DNA from: Candidatus Aminicenantota bacterium
GTDB lineage: Bacteria > Acidobacteriota > Aminicenantia > Aminicenantales > Aminicenantaceae
NCBI GenBank assembly: GCA_020344415.1
Contig: CP070825.1
Coordinates: 2,354,169 to 2,418,168 of the forward strand
Length of the DNA: 64,000 nucleotides
Reading direction: 5' to 3'
The notes below the pieces were generated by a model. That model was given only the letters and a program-made list of their open reading frames with translations. It had not been told where the DNA came from and ran no database searches. The translations under genes and the position numbers were made by a program. Shown piece by piece: positions 26,942 through 35,424 of this stretch. The number at the start of each line of letters is the position of its first letter. Within the stretch, counting starts at the first letter, position 1.

Positions 26942-27438
26942 CCAACTCTAAAAGACCCTCAGGAGGGTCGATAACAATCTCTTTCTTTTTCAGGTTTACC
27001 TCAAGACAAATGGCACGTGTAAATGGAATGAGAACCTCTCTGTCCTCTCTTTCGATAACTAAAAGGTCGTTATCCTTAATAAATAAAAAATCTTTAATAC
27101 TTCCGATTCTTTCTCTGCTCTTGGAGACAACACAACAGCCTATGAGCTGGAATATGTAGTAACTATTCTCTCCTAAGGGGAGAAGATCTTCTTCGGGAAG
27201 CAGTACATCTAAGCCCGCGAACTCTCGAGCTTGAGCTATAGAATTAATTCCCTCTAATTTAACGATATAATAGTTTTTATAAGAACGGAGAGATTCGACC
27301 CGATATTCTTCCTGAGCCCCTTCTCTTCTAAAAAATACCCTTGAAAAAAAAAGGCTTAAGAGAAGAGTCAGAATAAAGCCTAAGCCTTAATTCGCCTCTC
27401 TTTCCTTGGCTTCTTATAACTTTTCCTATGCTTATCAA
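26931..27438 (-). CDS. rimM: Ribosome maturation factor RimM, requires a +1 frameshift
   Basis: Start TTG at 27438, two bases after khpA, with AAAAAGG upstream. The first frame encodes [20 protein letters not shown] and [10 protein letters not shown] (typical RimM N-terminus, IGKxxxxxGxRGE), then stops after 36 codons. The next frame (+1) continues [45 protein letters not shown] and ends [15 protein letters not shown], the RimM PRC-barrel and tail. Joining them gives about 168 residues. The change point is at or near nine consecutive T on the coding strand (A9 at 27344-27352) directly after Pro codon CCT (residue 29). Eight T would restore the frame. The end overlaps trmD by 11 bases. RimM helps mature the 30S head. 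Confidence 0.85.
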
Positions 27439-27439
27439 A

Positions 27440-27676
27440 CTAACCTTTTTCGATTATCTCGAGATTAAATCTCCTTTTCAGTTTCATTCCCGCGGCACCA
27501 AGAATAATTCTTATGGCACGTGCAGTTCTTCCCTGTTTCCCGATTACCTTGCCTAAATCCTCCGGAGCAACTTTTAGTTCTAAGATCGTGGTCTGTTCCC
27601 CTTCTAATTGGGAAACCTGTACCTTGTCCGGATTGTCAACTAATGATTTGGCAATCATTTCAACGAGTTCCTTCAC
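27440..27676 (-). CDS. khpA: KH-domain RNA-binding protein KhpA
   Basis: 78 residues, a single type-II KH domain. The GxxG RNA-binding loop is in [17 protein letters not shown]. It lies between rpsP and rimM, the standard position. KhpA with KhpB acts as a global RNA-binding pair in several bacteria. GGAGG lies in front of the ATG. Confidence 0.93.
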   Translation of the reverse strand: MKELVEMIAKSLVDNPDKVQVSQLEGEQTTILELKVAPEDLGKVIGKQGRTARAIRIILGAAGMKLKRRFNLEIIEKG

Positions 27677-27696
27677 TGTAACCTCCTTAAGTTTTG

Positions 27697-27951
27697 TTAA
27701 TTGGAAAGTTTCTCAGCCTTGGAAACTTTATTTAAAAGAGATTGAACTGTTTTAGAAGCTTGAGCTCCTTTTTCTAGCCAAAATCTTGCTCGATCGAAAT
27801 CAACTTTTATCTCTGGGGGTTCCTTTAAAGGATCATAATAACCAATGATATCTTTCGCTTTACTTTCTCTTGGCTTTCTAGAATCGATTGCTATTATTCG
27901 ATAGAAGGGCCTTTTCTTTGTTCCGAGTCGCATTAATCGTATCGAAATCAT
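27697..27951 (-). CDS. rpsP: 30S ribosomal protein S16
   Basis: 84 residues. [20 protein letters not shown] followed by S and the GYYDP motif are diagnostic of bS16. First gene of the rpsP-khpA-rimM-trmD-rplS block, separated by about 200 bases from ffh upstream. Confidence 0.97.
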   Translation of the reverse strand: MISIRLMRLGTKKRPFYRIIAIDSRKPRESKAKDIIGYYDPLKEPPEIKVDFDRARFWLEKGAQASKTVQSLLNKVSKAEKLSN

Positions 27952-28023
27952 TTTTAACCTACTCTCTTTGGAAGAATAGAGATAATATCTAAATTTTTAT
28001 CTTAAGTCAACTGTTTTTAAATT

Positions 28024-28190
28024 CTTAGGGACGTTTCTCAACTAATTCAAGGGACTCAATACTTAATTGCGGAGATCACTTATTTTATTATGATAACTCG
28101 TGAAAATCCAGACTAAGTATTGTGCCTTTATGGATAGTGTCCGTTGGAATTGAATCAAAAGGATGGCGTTTTTGGGAACGTCCCTATAAG
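28024..28190. repeat. GGGACGTT-type palindrome overlapping the end of ffh
   Basis: The ends CTTAGGGACGTTTC and AACGTCCCTATAAG are complementary, with inner AATACTTA / TAAGTATT pairing. The right arm lies inside the last 12 codons of ffh. The inner AATTGAGTATTGTGTCCC-like words recur at about 31944-31965. Confidence 0.55.
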
Positions 28191-29492
28191 TTTCTGAAAT
28201 TGAGGCTTCTTCATCATCTTTCTTACTTCCAAAAATTGCTTCAACAACTGATTGACCTCAGATATAGGTCTCCCGCTTCCCCTCGCTATTCTCGAGCGAC
28301 GGCTTCCACTGATTAGCTTTGGATTCTCTCTTTCCTCATTGGTCATTGAATTAATGATGGCTTCATAATGAAGAATCTTTGTATCATCGATATTCATTTT
28401 GGAGATATTCTTGAAAGCTCCTCCTGCAGGCAGCAGATTCATAACCTGGGATAAAGAGCCCATTTTCTTCATCTGAACCAATTGCTTCTTGAAATCCTCG
28501 AGGGTGAACTCTTGTTTTTTTAGTCTCCTGGCCAGCTCCTCTGCTTCTTTTAAATCGGCCTCCTGCTCTGCTTTTTCCACTAAACTTAAGATATCACCCA
28601 TGCCAAGAACCCTGGAAGCCATCCGGTCAGGATGAAAAACCTCAAGCTTATCGAATTTTTCTCCGACACCTATGAACATTATTGGTTTTCCTGTTACTGA
28701 GACAATCGATAGTGCTGCTCCTCCCCTAGCATCTCCGTCGAGTTTGGTCAATATGATGGATGTCAGCCCAATTTTTTCTTCAAATAACTGAGCACTCTTC
28801 ACTGCATCCTGGCCCGTCATAGAATCACCAATATAGATAACCTCTGTTGGATTGAGGGTATCCCTTACCATTCTCAGCTCTTCCATGAGCTCTTCATCAA
28901 CATGAAGTCTCCCTGCCGTATCAACAATAAGAGGATCATTACTTCGGTCCTTCGTAAACTTGATAAGGTCTCTGAGAGCTTCTGAAGGAGAGGCCATCTG
29001 CTCTTCTGTCAATTCATGGAATGGAAGGTTGAGCATTTGGGCGATCATCTTCATTTGCTCTTGGGCTGCTGGTCTTTTGAGATCAAAAGATACGAGAAGA
29101 GGGTTTTTTTTCAAGGTCAAAACCCACTTCGCGAGTTTTCCACAGGTCGTAGTTTTGCCTGAGCCTTGAAGTCCAACCAGCATAAAGATAGATGGTGGTG
29201 AGCTAGAAAATTTCAACTTTTTTGCCTCTTGCCCTAAAACAGATGTAAGCTCATCTCTGACAATCTGTATGACCTGTTGAGCAGGGGTTAGGCTCAGGAG
29301 AACCTCCTGTTCTAATGATTTATGTTTAACTCTTTCCACAAAATCTTTCACAACCCGAAAGTTAACATCCGCCTCAAGCAAGGCCAAACGAATCATCCTC
29401 AAGGCTTCAGCCATGTTCTTCTCTGTGATCTTCCCCTCACCGCGGAGATACTTCATGGCTTTCTGTAGTCGATTGGACAACTGATCAAGCAT
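28155..29492 (-). CDS. ffh: Signal recognition particle protein Ffh
   Basis: 445 residues, the GTPase that with 4.5S RNA targets nascent membrane proteins. GLQGSGKTTTCGKLA is the P-loop, DTAGRLHVDEELM the G3 region, TKLDGDARGG the G4 region. The methionine-rich M domain follows (KKMGSLSQVMNLLPAGG, GSGRPISEVNQLLKQF). The last residues, IGTFPKTPSF, are encoded by a palindromic repeat arm and look unlike normal Ffh tails. No SRP RNA gene is seen nearby. Confidence 0.96.
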   Translation of the reverse strand: MLDQLSNRLQKAMKYLRGEGKITEKNMAEALRMIRLALLEADVNFRVVKDFVERVKHKSLEQEVLLSLTPAQQVIQIVRDELTSVLGQEAKKLKFSSSPPSIFMLVGLQGSGKTTTCGKLAKWVLTLKKNPLLVSFDLKRPAAQEQMKMIAQMLNLPFHELTEEQMASPSEALRDLIKFTKDRSNDPLIVDTAGRLHVDEELMEELRMVRDTLNPTEVIYIGDSMTGQDAVKSAQLFEEKIGLTSIILTKLDGDARGGAALSIVSVTGKPIMFIGVGEKFDKLEVFHPDRMASRVLGMGDILSLVEKAEQEADLKEAEELARRLKKQEFTLEDFKKQLVQMKKMGSLSQVMNLLPAGGAFKNISKMNIDDTKILHYEAIINSMTNEERENPKLISGSRRSRIARGSGRPISEVNQLLKQFLEVRKMMKKPQFQKLIGTFPKTPSF

Positions 29493-29503
29493 GTTCTCTA
29501 CTC

Positions 29504-29582
29504 GGGGTCAGGCTTTATCGTGAAAAGATATTCAAGAGCAAAACGCAGCCCATTTTTCACCATTAGGACAAAGCCTGACCCC
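29504..29582. repeat. GGGGTCAGGC palindrome
   Basis: Perfect 13-bp arms GGGGTCAGGCTTT and AAAGCCTGACCCC about 50 bases apart, just upstream of ffh. The same signature occurs near 17.5 and 60.8 kb. Confidence 0.7.
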
Positions 29583-29658
29583 ATTTAATATTCAATATGT
29601 TAAGCGATACTCACTCTCAAAGTCAATGGCAATGAGACCCGGGAAGTATCTCCATAGC

Positions 29659-29934
29659 CGTGATAGCTGAAATGATTTTGGAAATTCCTGAAGCGACCTT
29701 GAAGATTTAGCCTTCCCGAGCTGTCGTTCGAGGGAGCCCGACGAAGTCGGACGCCGAGGATGTTTGAGCACCGCCTTTCTAAAGGATAGGAGCTCTAGTT
29801 TGAACAGAGGACATCACTTAAGGTCCCGAGGAATAAACGTGCGCAGTTCCGCAGGCGCTGAGAACGACAGTGAGGGAATGGCGTTAAAAATCTGAAGGGA
29901 GCAGAGGGATTTCCAAAATCATGCTTTTATCACG
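29659..29934 (+). repeat. Structured repeat family, copy E (divergent, expanded)
   Basis: Outer pairing: CGTGATA / TATCACG and, inside an internal loop, ATGATTTTGGAAAT / ATTTCCAAAATCAT. The helix GTTGCTCTTT of other copies is GCTGTCGTTC here, and its partner has changed to GAACGACAGT, keeping every pair. The hairpin is CCGACGAAGTCGG and the CACC/GGTG helix is CGCC/GGCG. About 85 extra bases sit in the centre. Together with the palindrome at 29504 it fills the 573-base gap between ffh and accB; no gene there. Confidence 0.85.
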
Positions 29935-30066
29935 CATATTGAGATGCTTACAGAGACTTGACTTTTATAGGCAATGTGATTAAGGTATTACTAATTTTCC
30001 AGAAGAAGCGTGAAATACAGGATATATTGAGATGATTTTTTCACTTGCTCGGTGCAGGGTATAGAA

Positions 30067-30531
30067 ATGAGTTCAAAAATAGACTATAAAGAAATAATAA
30101 AGATCATAGATCTCCTGGAGGAGAGAAAGCTATCCCATTTTGAATTGGAAGTGGAAGGATTTAAGATCAAAATCACTAAAATCCCTCCCTCTTCCCCACA
30201 AGATTCCCCTCCCGCAATCCAACCTACCCCTGAACCTGAAGAAAACGCGCTTCCTTCTGAATCAAATCTACAAGAAGCAAAAAATGATCTTCACACGATC
30301 ACATCTCCAATGGTGGGGACATTCTACAGAGCTCCAGATCCATCCTCATCTCCCTTCGTAGAAGAAGGAGACAAGGTAAAGAGAAGCCAAACTCTCTGTA
30401 TTATCGAAGCTATGAAGCTGATGAATGAAATCGAATCAGATGTAAACGGAATTCTCAAAGAGATTTATGTTGAAAACGGTAAGCCTGTGGAATATGGACA
30501 AGTTTTATTTGCTATCCAACCTCTCCCCTAA
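30067..30531 (+). CDS. accB: Biotin carboxyl carrier protein of acetyl-CoA carboxylase
   Basis: 154 residues from the ATG at 30067; a GTG 15 bases earlier is less likely because AccB proteins begin close to the YKEIIKIIDLLEE helix. A Pro/Glu-rich linker leads to the biotinyl domain with IEAMKLMNEIE, biotinylated at Lys117. Six bases separate it from accC. Carries CO2 for malonyl-CoA synthesis. Confidence 0.95.
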   Translation: MSSKIDYKEIIKIIDLLEERKLSHFELEVEGFKIKITKIPPSSPQDSPPAIQPTPEPEENALPSESNLQEAKNDLHTITSPMVGTFYRAPDPSSSPFVEEGDKVKRSQTLCIIEAMKLMNEIESDVNGILKEIYVENGKPVEYGQVLFAIQPLP

Positions 30532-30537
30532 CTGCAT

Positions 30538-31878
30538 ATGTTTTCAAAACTTTTAGTAGCAAATCGTGCGGAAATCGCTCTGCGTATCATCCGCTCAGCT
30601 CGGGAATTAGGCTTAAAAACGGTCGCTATCTACTCTGAGCCAGACAAAGATTCCCTCCATGCCTTGCTTGCAGACGAAAAAATATGCATAGGTCCAGCTA
30701 AATCCTCTGAAAGTTATCTTAACATCCCTAATATAATGAGTGCAGCTGAGATTACAAAAGCAGACGCCATCCATCCTGGTTATGGATTCCTGGCAGAAAA
30801 TCCCCGGTTCCCTGAAATCTGTGAAGCTGAAGGAATAGCCTTTGTCGGTCCTCCTGCCTCAATCATGAGGCTTATGGGTAATAAAAGCAAGGCCCGCCAG
30901 GAGATGCAAAAAGCAAAATTGCCCGTAATTCCTGGCAGTAACAAAATTGTCGAAGACATTGTCGAGGCAAAAAAAATAGCCCAAAAAATCAGCTATCCTG
31001 TGATATTCAAGGCAGTCGCTGGTGGCGGGGGTAGAGGAATGAGAGTGGTTCGTTCACCGAGCCTTCTGGAAGAACAATTTTCCATAGCTCAAAACGAGGC
31101 CAATGCCGCCTTCGGAGACTCTTCTCTTTACCTGGAAAAATACCTGCCGAAAGCACACCATATAGAAGTTCAAGTTATCGGTGACAAAAAGGGGAATGTC
31201 ATCGCTTTTGTTGAAAGAGAATGCTCTATCCAGAGAAAATACCAAAAGCTACTGGAGGAAACACCTTCACCCTTTATAGACGAAAAGTTCCGGAGGAAGA
31301 TTGTAAAAGCGGTTCAGGAGGCAGCTAATTCTATACGGTACCAGAGTTTAGGGACTTTTGAGTTCTTGGTAGATGACAAAAAAAAATTCTACTTTATGGA
31401 GGCCAACACTCGAGTTCAAGTTGAACATCCGATTACTGAAATGATTTATGGTATCGACCTGATTAAAGAGCAAATTAAAATTGCAGCAGGCAACAAGCTA
31501 TCTTTTTCCTCAGATCAGAAAACTAGGGGCCACAGCATAGAATGTCGGATCAATGCCGAAGATGCAGAAACGTTCATTCCCTCCCCAGGAAAAATCGAGT
31601 TTTTGGCACTCCCAGGCGGAGAAGGCATCCGCGTTGATACCGCAGTCTATGCAGGGTGGGAAATTCGCGCCGAATATGATTCTCTGGTAGCCAAAATTGT
31701 AGCTGCTGCTTCTTCACGGGAAGACGCCATCAAGAAAATGTATACAGCATTAGAGATGACAACTATTGTAGGGATAAAAACTAATATTCCTCTTCACTTA
31801 AGTCTTCTTTCTAATTCAGAGTTCGTTAGAGGAGATTACGACATCCAATTTATGGAAAAATTCCTTCAGAAAAAATAA
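30538..31878 (+). CDS. accC: Biotin carboxylase subunit of acetyl-CoA carboxylase
   Basis: 446 residues, ATP-grasp enzyme that carboxylates biotin on AccB. MFSKLLVANRAEIALRIIRS, HPGYGFLAENPRF, KAVAGGGGRGMRVV (ATP loop), EANTRVQVEHPITEM (active site) and NAEDAETFIPSPGKI are all present. Length is normal. AccA and AccD are not in the window. A terminator-like hairpin follows. Confidence 0.96.
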   Translation: MFSKLLVANRAEIALRIIRSARELGLKTVAIYSEPDKDSLHALLADEKICIGPAKSSESYLNIPNIMSAAEITKADAIHPGYGFLAENPRFPEICEAEGIAFVGPPASIMRLMGNKSKARQEMQKAKLPVIPGSNKIVEDIVEAKKIAQKISYPVIFKAVAGGGGRGMRVVRSPSLLEEQFSIAQNEANAAFGDSSLYLEKYLPKAHHIEVQVIGDKKGNVIAFVERECSIQRKYQKLLEETPSPFIDEKFRRKIVKAVQEAANSIRYQSLGTFEFLVDDKKKFYFMEANTRVQVEHPITEMIYGIDLIKEQIKIAAGNKLSFSSDQKTRGHSIECRINAEDAETFIPSPGKIEFLALPGGEGIRVDTAVYAGWEIRAEYDSLVAKIVAAASSREDAIKKMYTALEMTTIVGIKTNIPLHLSLLSNSEFVRGDYDIQFMEKFLQKK

Positions 31879-31880
31879 TT

Positions 31881-31904
31881 AAAAGGGGACAGTCCCCTTT
31901 TTTT
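31881..31904 (+). terminator. GGGGACAGTCCCC hairpin with T tract, after accC
   Basis: AAAAGGGGA and TCCCCTTTT pair around CAG, followed by more T. It could terminate accC transcription, but identical hairpins occur at 50182 and 51505, so it is also a member of the dispersed palindrome family. The sequence 31905-31970 carries decayed repeat words. Confidence 0.6.
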
Positions 31905-31970
31905 CCCACCCTTTTTTTCCCACGGTGTATAAAGCTAAAGTAAAGAATTGAGTATTGTGTCCCGTTTTTT

Positions 31971-33305
31971 TTACATTTTTTTTAAATATATTTCAACCTT
32001 AAACTGCCCGGAATTATCGCCAGCGACATTCTCGTTGATTCCCAAGAAAAGCCGGCCTCTAAGTGGAATCACGACTTTATTCTCTCGTCCCACATAAAAT
32101 ATCTCTTCTATTTCATTCCGAATCTCTTCTCCTGTTTCCTCATCAATCTCAATGGAGATGAGTTGGACCACTTTTCCTATCAGCGCCCCTACATTCTTAT
32201 TTAATATGGGTTGCTGTATCCCTCTATAATCATATCCATCAGGATCACAATGAGCCATTGGATTTCCCTTCTGAAGAGATATTCTACCCCTTGCTCTGAA
32301 ATAGACTTCCTGGCCTTCCATTACTCCCAAGCCTGTATCAGTCCAGTTCGCATTACCCAAAACATTTATCCCATGGACAATCTCCTGGCTCTCGATAGGG
32401 GGGATATCAGTCCCTTTTCGAAGAGTCGATAGGGAACCTAGTCGAGCCTTGAAGCTCGCAAACCTTGAATGCTCTTCAGGAAGGTTAAACGAAGGGAGTA
32501 ATTTCAAATTAGACAAAATTTTCTCTTCTCTCTCCCTGGTCCATGGATTTCTTATCAACCAAGAATTTGAAGGCTTCCCCTCCTCTCCCAGTCGACTGAC
32601 CAAATTCACAAAACCCTTTGGATTAAACTCTGCATCATAAGTACTTGAGAGGGCAAACTCATCTGCCTCCGCTACTTGAGAATGAGAATGTTTTAACTCC
32701 GAAAAGAAGGCCAGCGCACCTCCTTTCATCTTGAAGACTTGAAGGAGTCTCTCCCAATCCTTCTCTCCTTTTATAATCTCATCAGGAGTAATATCAGGGT
32801 AATCTTTCAATCTTGTGTAAAGATGTTGATAGATATGATTGGCCAAGACATGCCCTATTTCAAAAGCCAAGGCTCCTGCTAGCTCTGACTCTGATTTTAC
32901 CTTTTCAATCAAGCCGCGCGTGAAATATATCAATCCTCCCAAGGCTGCAAACGCATTCACATCAGAAGAGTCAATAACCTTACACGACCACCTCAAATTC
33001 CGGTCTATCCGCTGTCCAATCTCCTCAAGATACTCATTCACAAATTCTTCTTTTAGGATTACGGCATCTTTCTCAATTTCAGAGGCAAGCCTCCTGGCGT
33101 ACTCTCCTTCCTCAGTAACAGGCACAGGGCTATAAATCGCATTAGTGGGTATCTCCTCTCTAATCGATGCATTTTTCTCAACTGAAGCACAGTTTAAAAG
33201 GAAAAATGAAAGAAGGAACAAGAAAAAAACCATAAAACCTTGATTGAGTCTATTAATTTTGCTTTTCGTTCTCGCCCTGCGCTCTTCTTTCATGTTTTTC
33301 ATCAA
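31971..33305 (-). CDS. M48-like lipoprotein with degenerate zinc motif and C-terminal lectin-like domain
   Basis: 444 residues. A basic N-terminus and hydrophobic stretch end in FFLLNC, a lipobox (Cys39). The peptidase region reads AGALAFEIGHVLANH: HExxH of M48 is FEIGH here (Phe148, Glu149, His152), so one zinc ligand is replaced. AEADEFAL, with the third ligand Glu, is kept. Residues about 315-440 (GQEVYFRARGRISL, GALIGKVVQL, GRLFLGINEN) resemble the PA-IL/LecA-type beta-sandwich. It may be an inactive, binding-only relative. Start could be the second Met. Confidence 0.75.
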   Translation of the reverse strand: MMKNMKEERRARTKSKINRLNQGFMVFFLFLLSFFLLNCASVEKNASIREEIPTNAIYSPVPVTEEGEYARRLASEIEKDAVILKEEFVNEYLEEIGQRIDRNLRWSCKVIDSSDVNAFAALGGLIYFTRGLIEKVKSESELAGALAFEIGHVLANHIYQHLYTRLKDYPDITPDEIIKGEKDWERLLQVFKMKGGALAFFSELKHSHSQVAEADEFALSSTYDAEFNPKGFVNLVSRLGEEGKPSNSWLIRNPWTREREEKILSNLKLLPSFNLPEEHSRFASFKARLGSLSTLRKGTDIPPIESQEIVHGINVLGNANWTDTGLGVMEGQEVYFRARGRISLQKGNPMAHCDPDGYDYRGIQQPILNKNVGALIGKVVQLISIEIDEETGEEIRNEIEEIFYVGRENKVVIPLRGRLFLGINENVAGDNSGQFKVEIYLKKM

Positions 33306-33340
33306 TCCCTCCGTGTCTAGAGGAAACTCATTAATTTTGC

Positions 33341-34123
33341 TTATTTTTTTAATTGTAACACATCTATCATCTGTCCGTGTATCAAACCATTAGAAGCTAA
33401 AATTTCTGCACTATCAAAACTGAATACTTTTCCTTTAAAATCAGAAATTTGACCCGCTGCTTCTTCTACTATCAATGTACCAGCCGCCATATCCCAGGGT
33501 TGAAGCTTTAATTCCCAGAATCCATCAAACCTTCCACAGGCCACATAGCAAAGGTCCATGGCAGCCGAGCCACAGCGGCGGATTGCCTGCACCCGAGTAG
33601 CAAAGTTATTAAAATGATTGATGTTGTTCACTTCACTTACGCGAATATCATAAGGGAATCCTGTTGCTACGAGACTTTTATCCAAGTCATCCACAGAAGA
33701 CACTCTTACCTTTCTTTCATTAAGGAAAGCACCTCCTCCCTTCAAAGCGGTAAACATCTCTTCCCTCATAGGATCAAAAACCACTCCGAGAACAATCTCT
33801 CTTTCCCTTTCAAGAGCAATAGAAACTGTGAAAACTGGAAATTTGTGGGTATAATTTGTCGTGCCGTCGAGCGGGTCAATTATCCATCTAAACTCTGCTC
33901 CTCTCTTCTCACTCAATCCTTCCTCAGCTAAAAAATCATGATCAGGAAAAGAAGCTGAGAGATACTTAAAGATCATATCTTGGGATTGGTTATCCAAATT
34001 AGTAACAAGATCGACGCTCCCTTTAAAAACAATCTCTCTGGCGGTATCCATGCTTTCCCTGAGAAATCGCCCGGCCGTTTGAGCAGCTTCTTTAGCAGCC
34101 TTCAAGTATCTCTCCAAGCCCAT
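33341..34123 (-). CDS. suhB: Inositol-1-monophosphatase family phosphatase
   Basis: 260 residues, Mg-dependent. Motif A IIDPLDGTTNYTHKFP and motif B LQPWDMAAGTLIVEEAAG coordinate the metals; the first Glu ligand is in AEEGLS. Close to SuhB/IMPase proteins; could also act on other sugar phosphates. Divergent from the DUF4388 gene. Confidence 0.9.
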   Translation of the reverse strand: MGLERYLKAAKEAAQTAGRFLRESMDTAREIVFKGSVDLVTNLDNQSQDMIFKYLSASFPDHDFLAEEGLSEKRGAEFRWIIDPLDGTTNYTHKFPVFTVSIALEREREIVLGVVFDPMREEMFTALKGGGAFLNERKVRVSSVDDLDKSLVATGFPYDIRVSEVNNINHFNNFATRVQAIRRCGSAAMDLCYVACGRFDGFWELKLQPWDMAAGTLIVEEAAGQISDFKGKVFSFDSAEILASNGLIHGQMIDVLQLKK

Positions 34124-34243
34124 AGCCCTTCAATATTACCAACTCTTAAATTTTCAAGCAACCTCTTTAGAGAATGGAATCTAAAATGTATATGCTCAAT
34201 TTTTCCGTTTGACATGAAATCGATTCATTTATAAATTATCGGT

Positions 34244-35341
34244 ATGGAAGAGAAAAGCCTTCAAGGAAACTTGACCGAACTCCCCTTCGCTCATCTTCTT
34301 TTCCGCTGCTGGCAAAGAGAAAAATCCGGCTGCTTGAAACTCAAAAAAGATAAAATTGAAAAGAAGCTCTATCTTGAAAAGGGCGAAATAGCAGTCAAGC
34401 AAGGTTCATTTCCAGAAAAGGATTTCCTTCAAAATCTTGCCGAAAAAAGTATTCTCGACCCTTCCTCCTTCCAGAAACACGAAAGCTTTGCCTCTCAGGA
34501 TGAATCCTCTCTGATAATGGCTCTGGTCGAACTCGGCACTTTTTCTCCTTCCAAGCTATGGGAACTTATGGAAGTCTTTTTTAAAGAAGATCTATTTCCT
34601 GTTTTTGACTGGTCTCAGGGTGAATATCTCTTTGCTTCAGCCGACCTCCCAAAAGAACCAGCAGTCCTCTTCAGTATTCAAATCCTCAATTTTACTCTTG
34701 AAGGTGTTCGCAAAATGAAAAACTTTGACCTGATGAAGGCACATATTCCTCCTGAAGACAGCGCCATCCAAATTCTTCAGCCTGACTATCTAAACCAAAT
34801 AAAGCTTGAGCCTCATGAAAAATATTTGCTTAACGTGATCGATGAGAAAAATGAGCTAAAAACTATCTTAGAATCGAGCAAACTGGGAGAGAAGGAAACG
34901 CAGAAGACACTCTTCGCCCTCTCAAGCTTGGGCATAATAGGGACTCCTCATGAAAGTGGAAAAGACAGCCTCCCTCAAGGAACGGCCCCTGTTGGGTTTA
35001 ACAATACCTTAGATGCTTTCAACGAAAAATGCATATATATATATAAATATATATCCAAGGAGATAGGGCCAGTAGCCCTGAATGTCTTAGGGAAATGCCT
35101 TGAAGAGATCAAAGCCCATCTATCTCCTCATTCCCAAAAAATCGAGCTGGGAACAGACGGAAAGATCAAGATGAGCTCCCTACTAAAAGCCAAGACAAGC
35201 TTTTTCAGCGAGGAAGACAGAAAACTCCTTCTTCGAGACATGAATGAGATTCTAGCAGCAGAGGTTCTGGCTGTAAAAAAAACCTTGGGCAATGAACACG
35301 AGCGAGCGCTTGTTGAAAATTTAAAAAGGCTAGGAAATTGA
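34244..35341 (+). CDS. DUF4388 (PATAN-like) domain protein
   Basis: 365 residues. The start (SLQGNLTELPFAHLLFRCWQ followed by KSGCLKLKKDKIEKKLYLEKGEI) matches the DUF4388/PATAN domain, a regulatory module often next to response regulators or motility genes. The middle is a winged-helix-like repeat region and the end a helical domain. No signal or membrane segment. Molecular role not known. Confidence 0.7.
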   Translation: MEEKSLQGNLTELPFAHLLFRCWQREKSGCLKLKKDKIEKKLYLEKGEIAVKQGSFPEKDFLQNLAEKSILDPSSFQKHESFASQDESSLIMALVELGTFSPSKLWELMEVFFKEDLFPVFDWSQGEYLFASADLPKEPAVLFSIQILNFTLEGVRKMKNFDLMKAHIPPEDSAIQILQPDYLNQIKLEPHEKYLLNVIDEKNELKTILESSKLGEKETQKTLFALSSLGIIGTPHESGKDSLPQGTAPVGFNNTLDAFNEKCIYIYKYISKEIGPVALNVLGKCLEEIKAHLSPHSQKIELGTDGKIKMSSLLKAKTSFFSEEDRKLLLRDMNEILAAEVLAVKKTLGNEHERALVENLKRLGN

Positions 35342-35424
35342 AGCTAAGCAGAAAACAGATTCTCGCTCTTTTAATCTTTGTAACCCTTCTTGTGCTTTTT
35401 CTTTTGATAAAAATTGGAACCTGA
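35338..35424 (+). CDS. 28-residue single-helix membrane peptide, tentative
   Basis: A TTG overlapping the DUF4388 stop opens a frame for MKLSRKQILALLIFVTLLVL followed by FLLIKIGT. The Lys/Arg head with one hydrophobic helix resembles bacterial single-pass micropeptides. AGG lies seven bases upstream. It overlaps the TTG start of miaA and bridges the 72-base gap. It may be chance; no homologue recognised. Confidence 0.35.
   Translation: MKLSRKQILALLIFVTLLVLFLLIKIGT

Noticed and set aside
29958..29991. Promoter for accB (TTGACT followed by TATTAC)
   Set aside because: Spacing is 22 bases and no better -10 is present at 16-18 bases; too weak to list.
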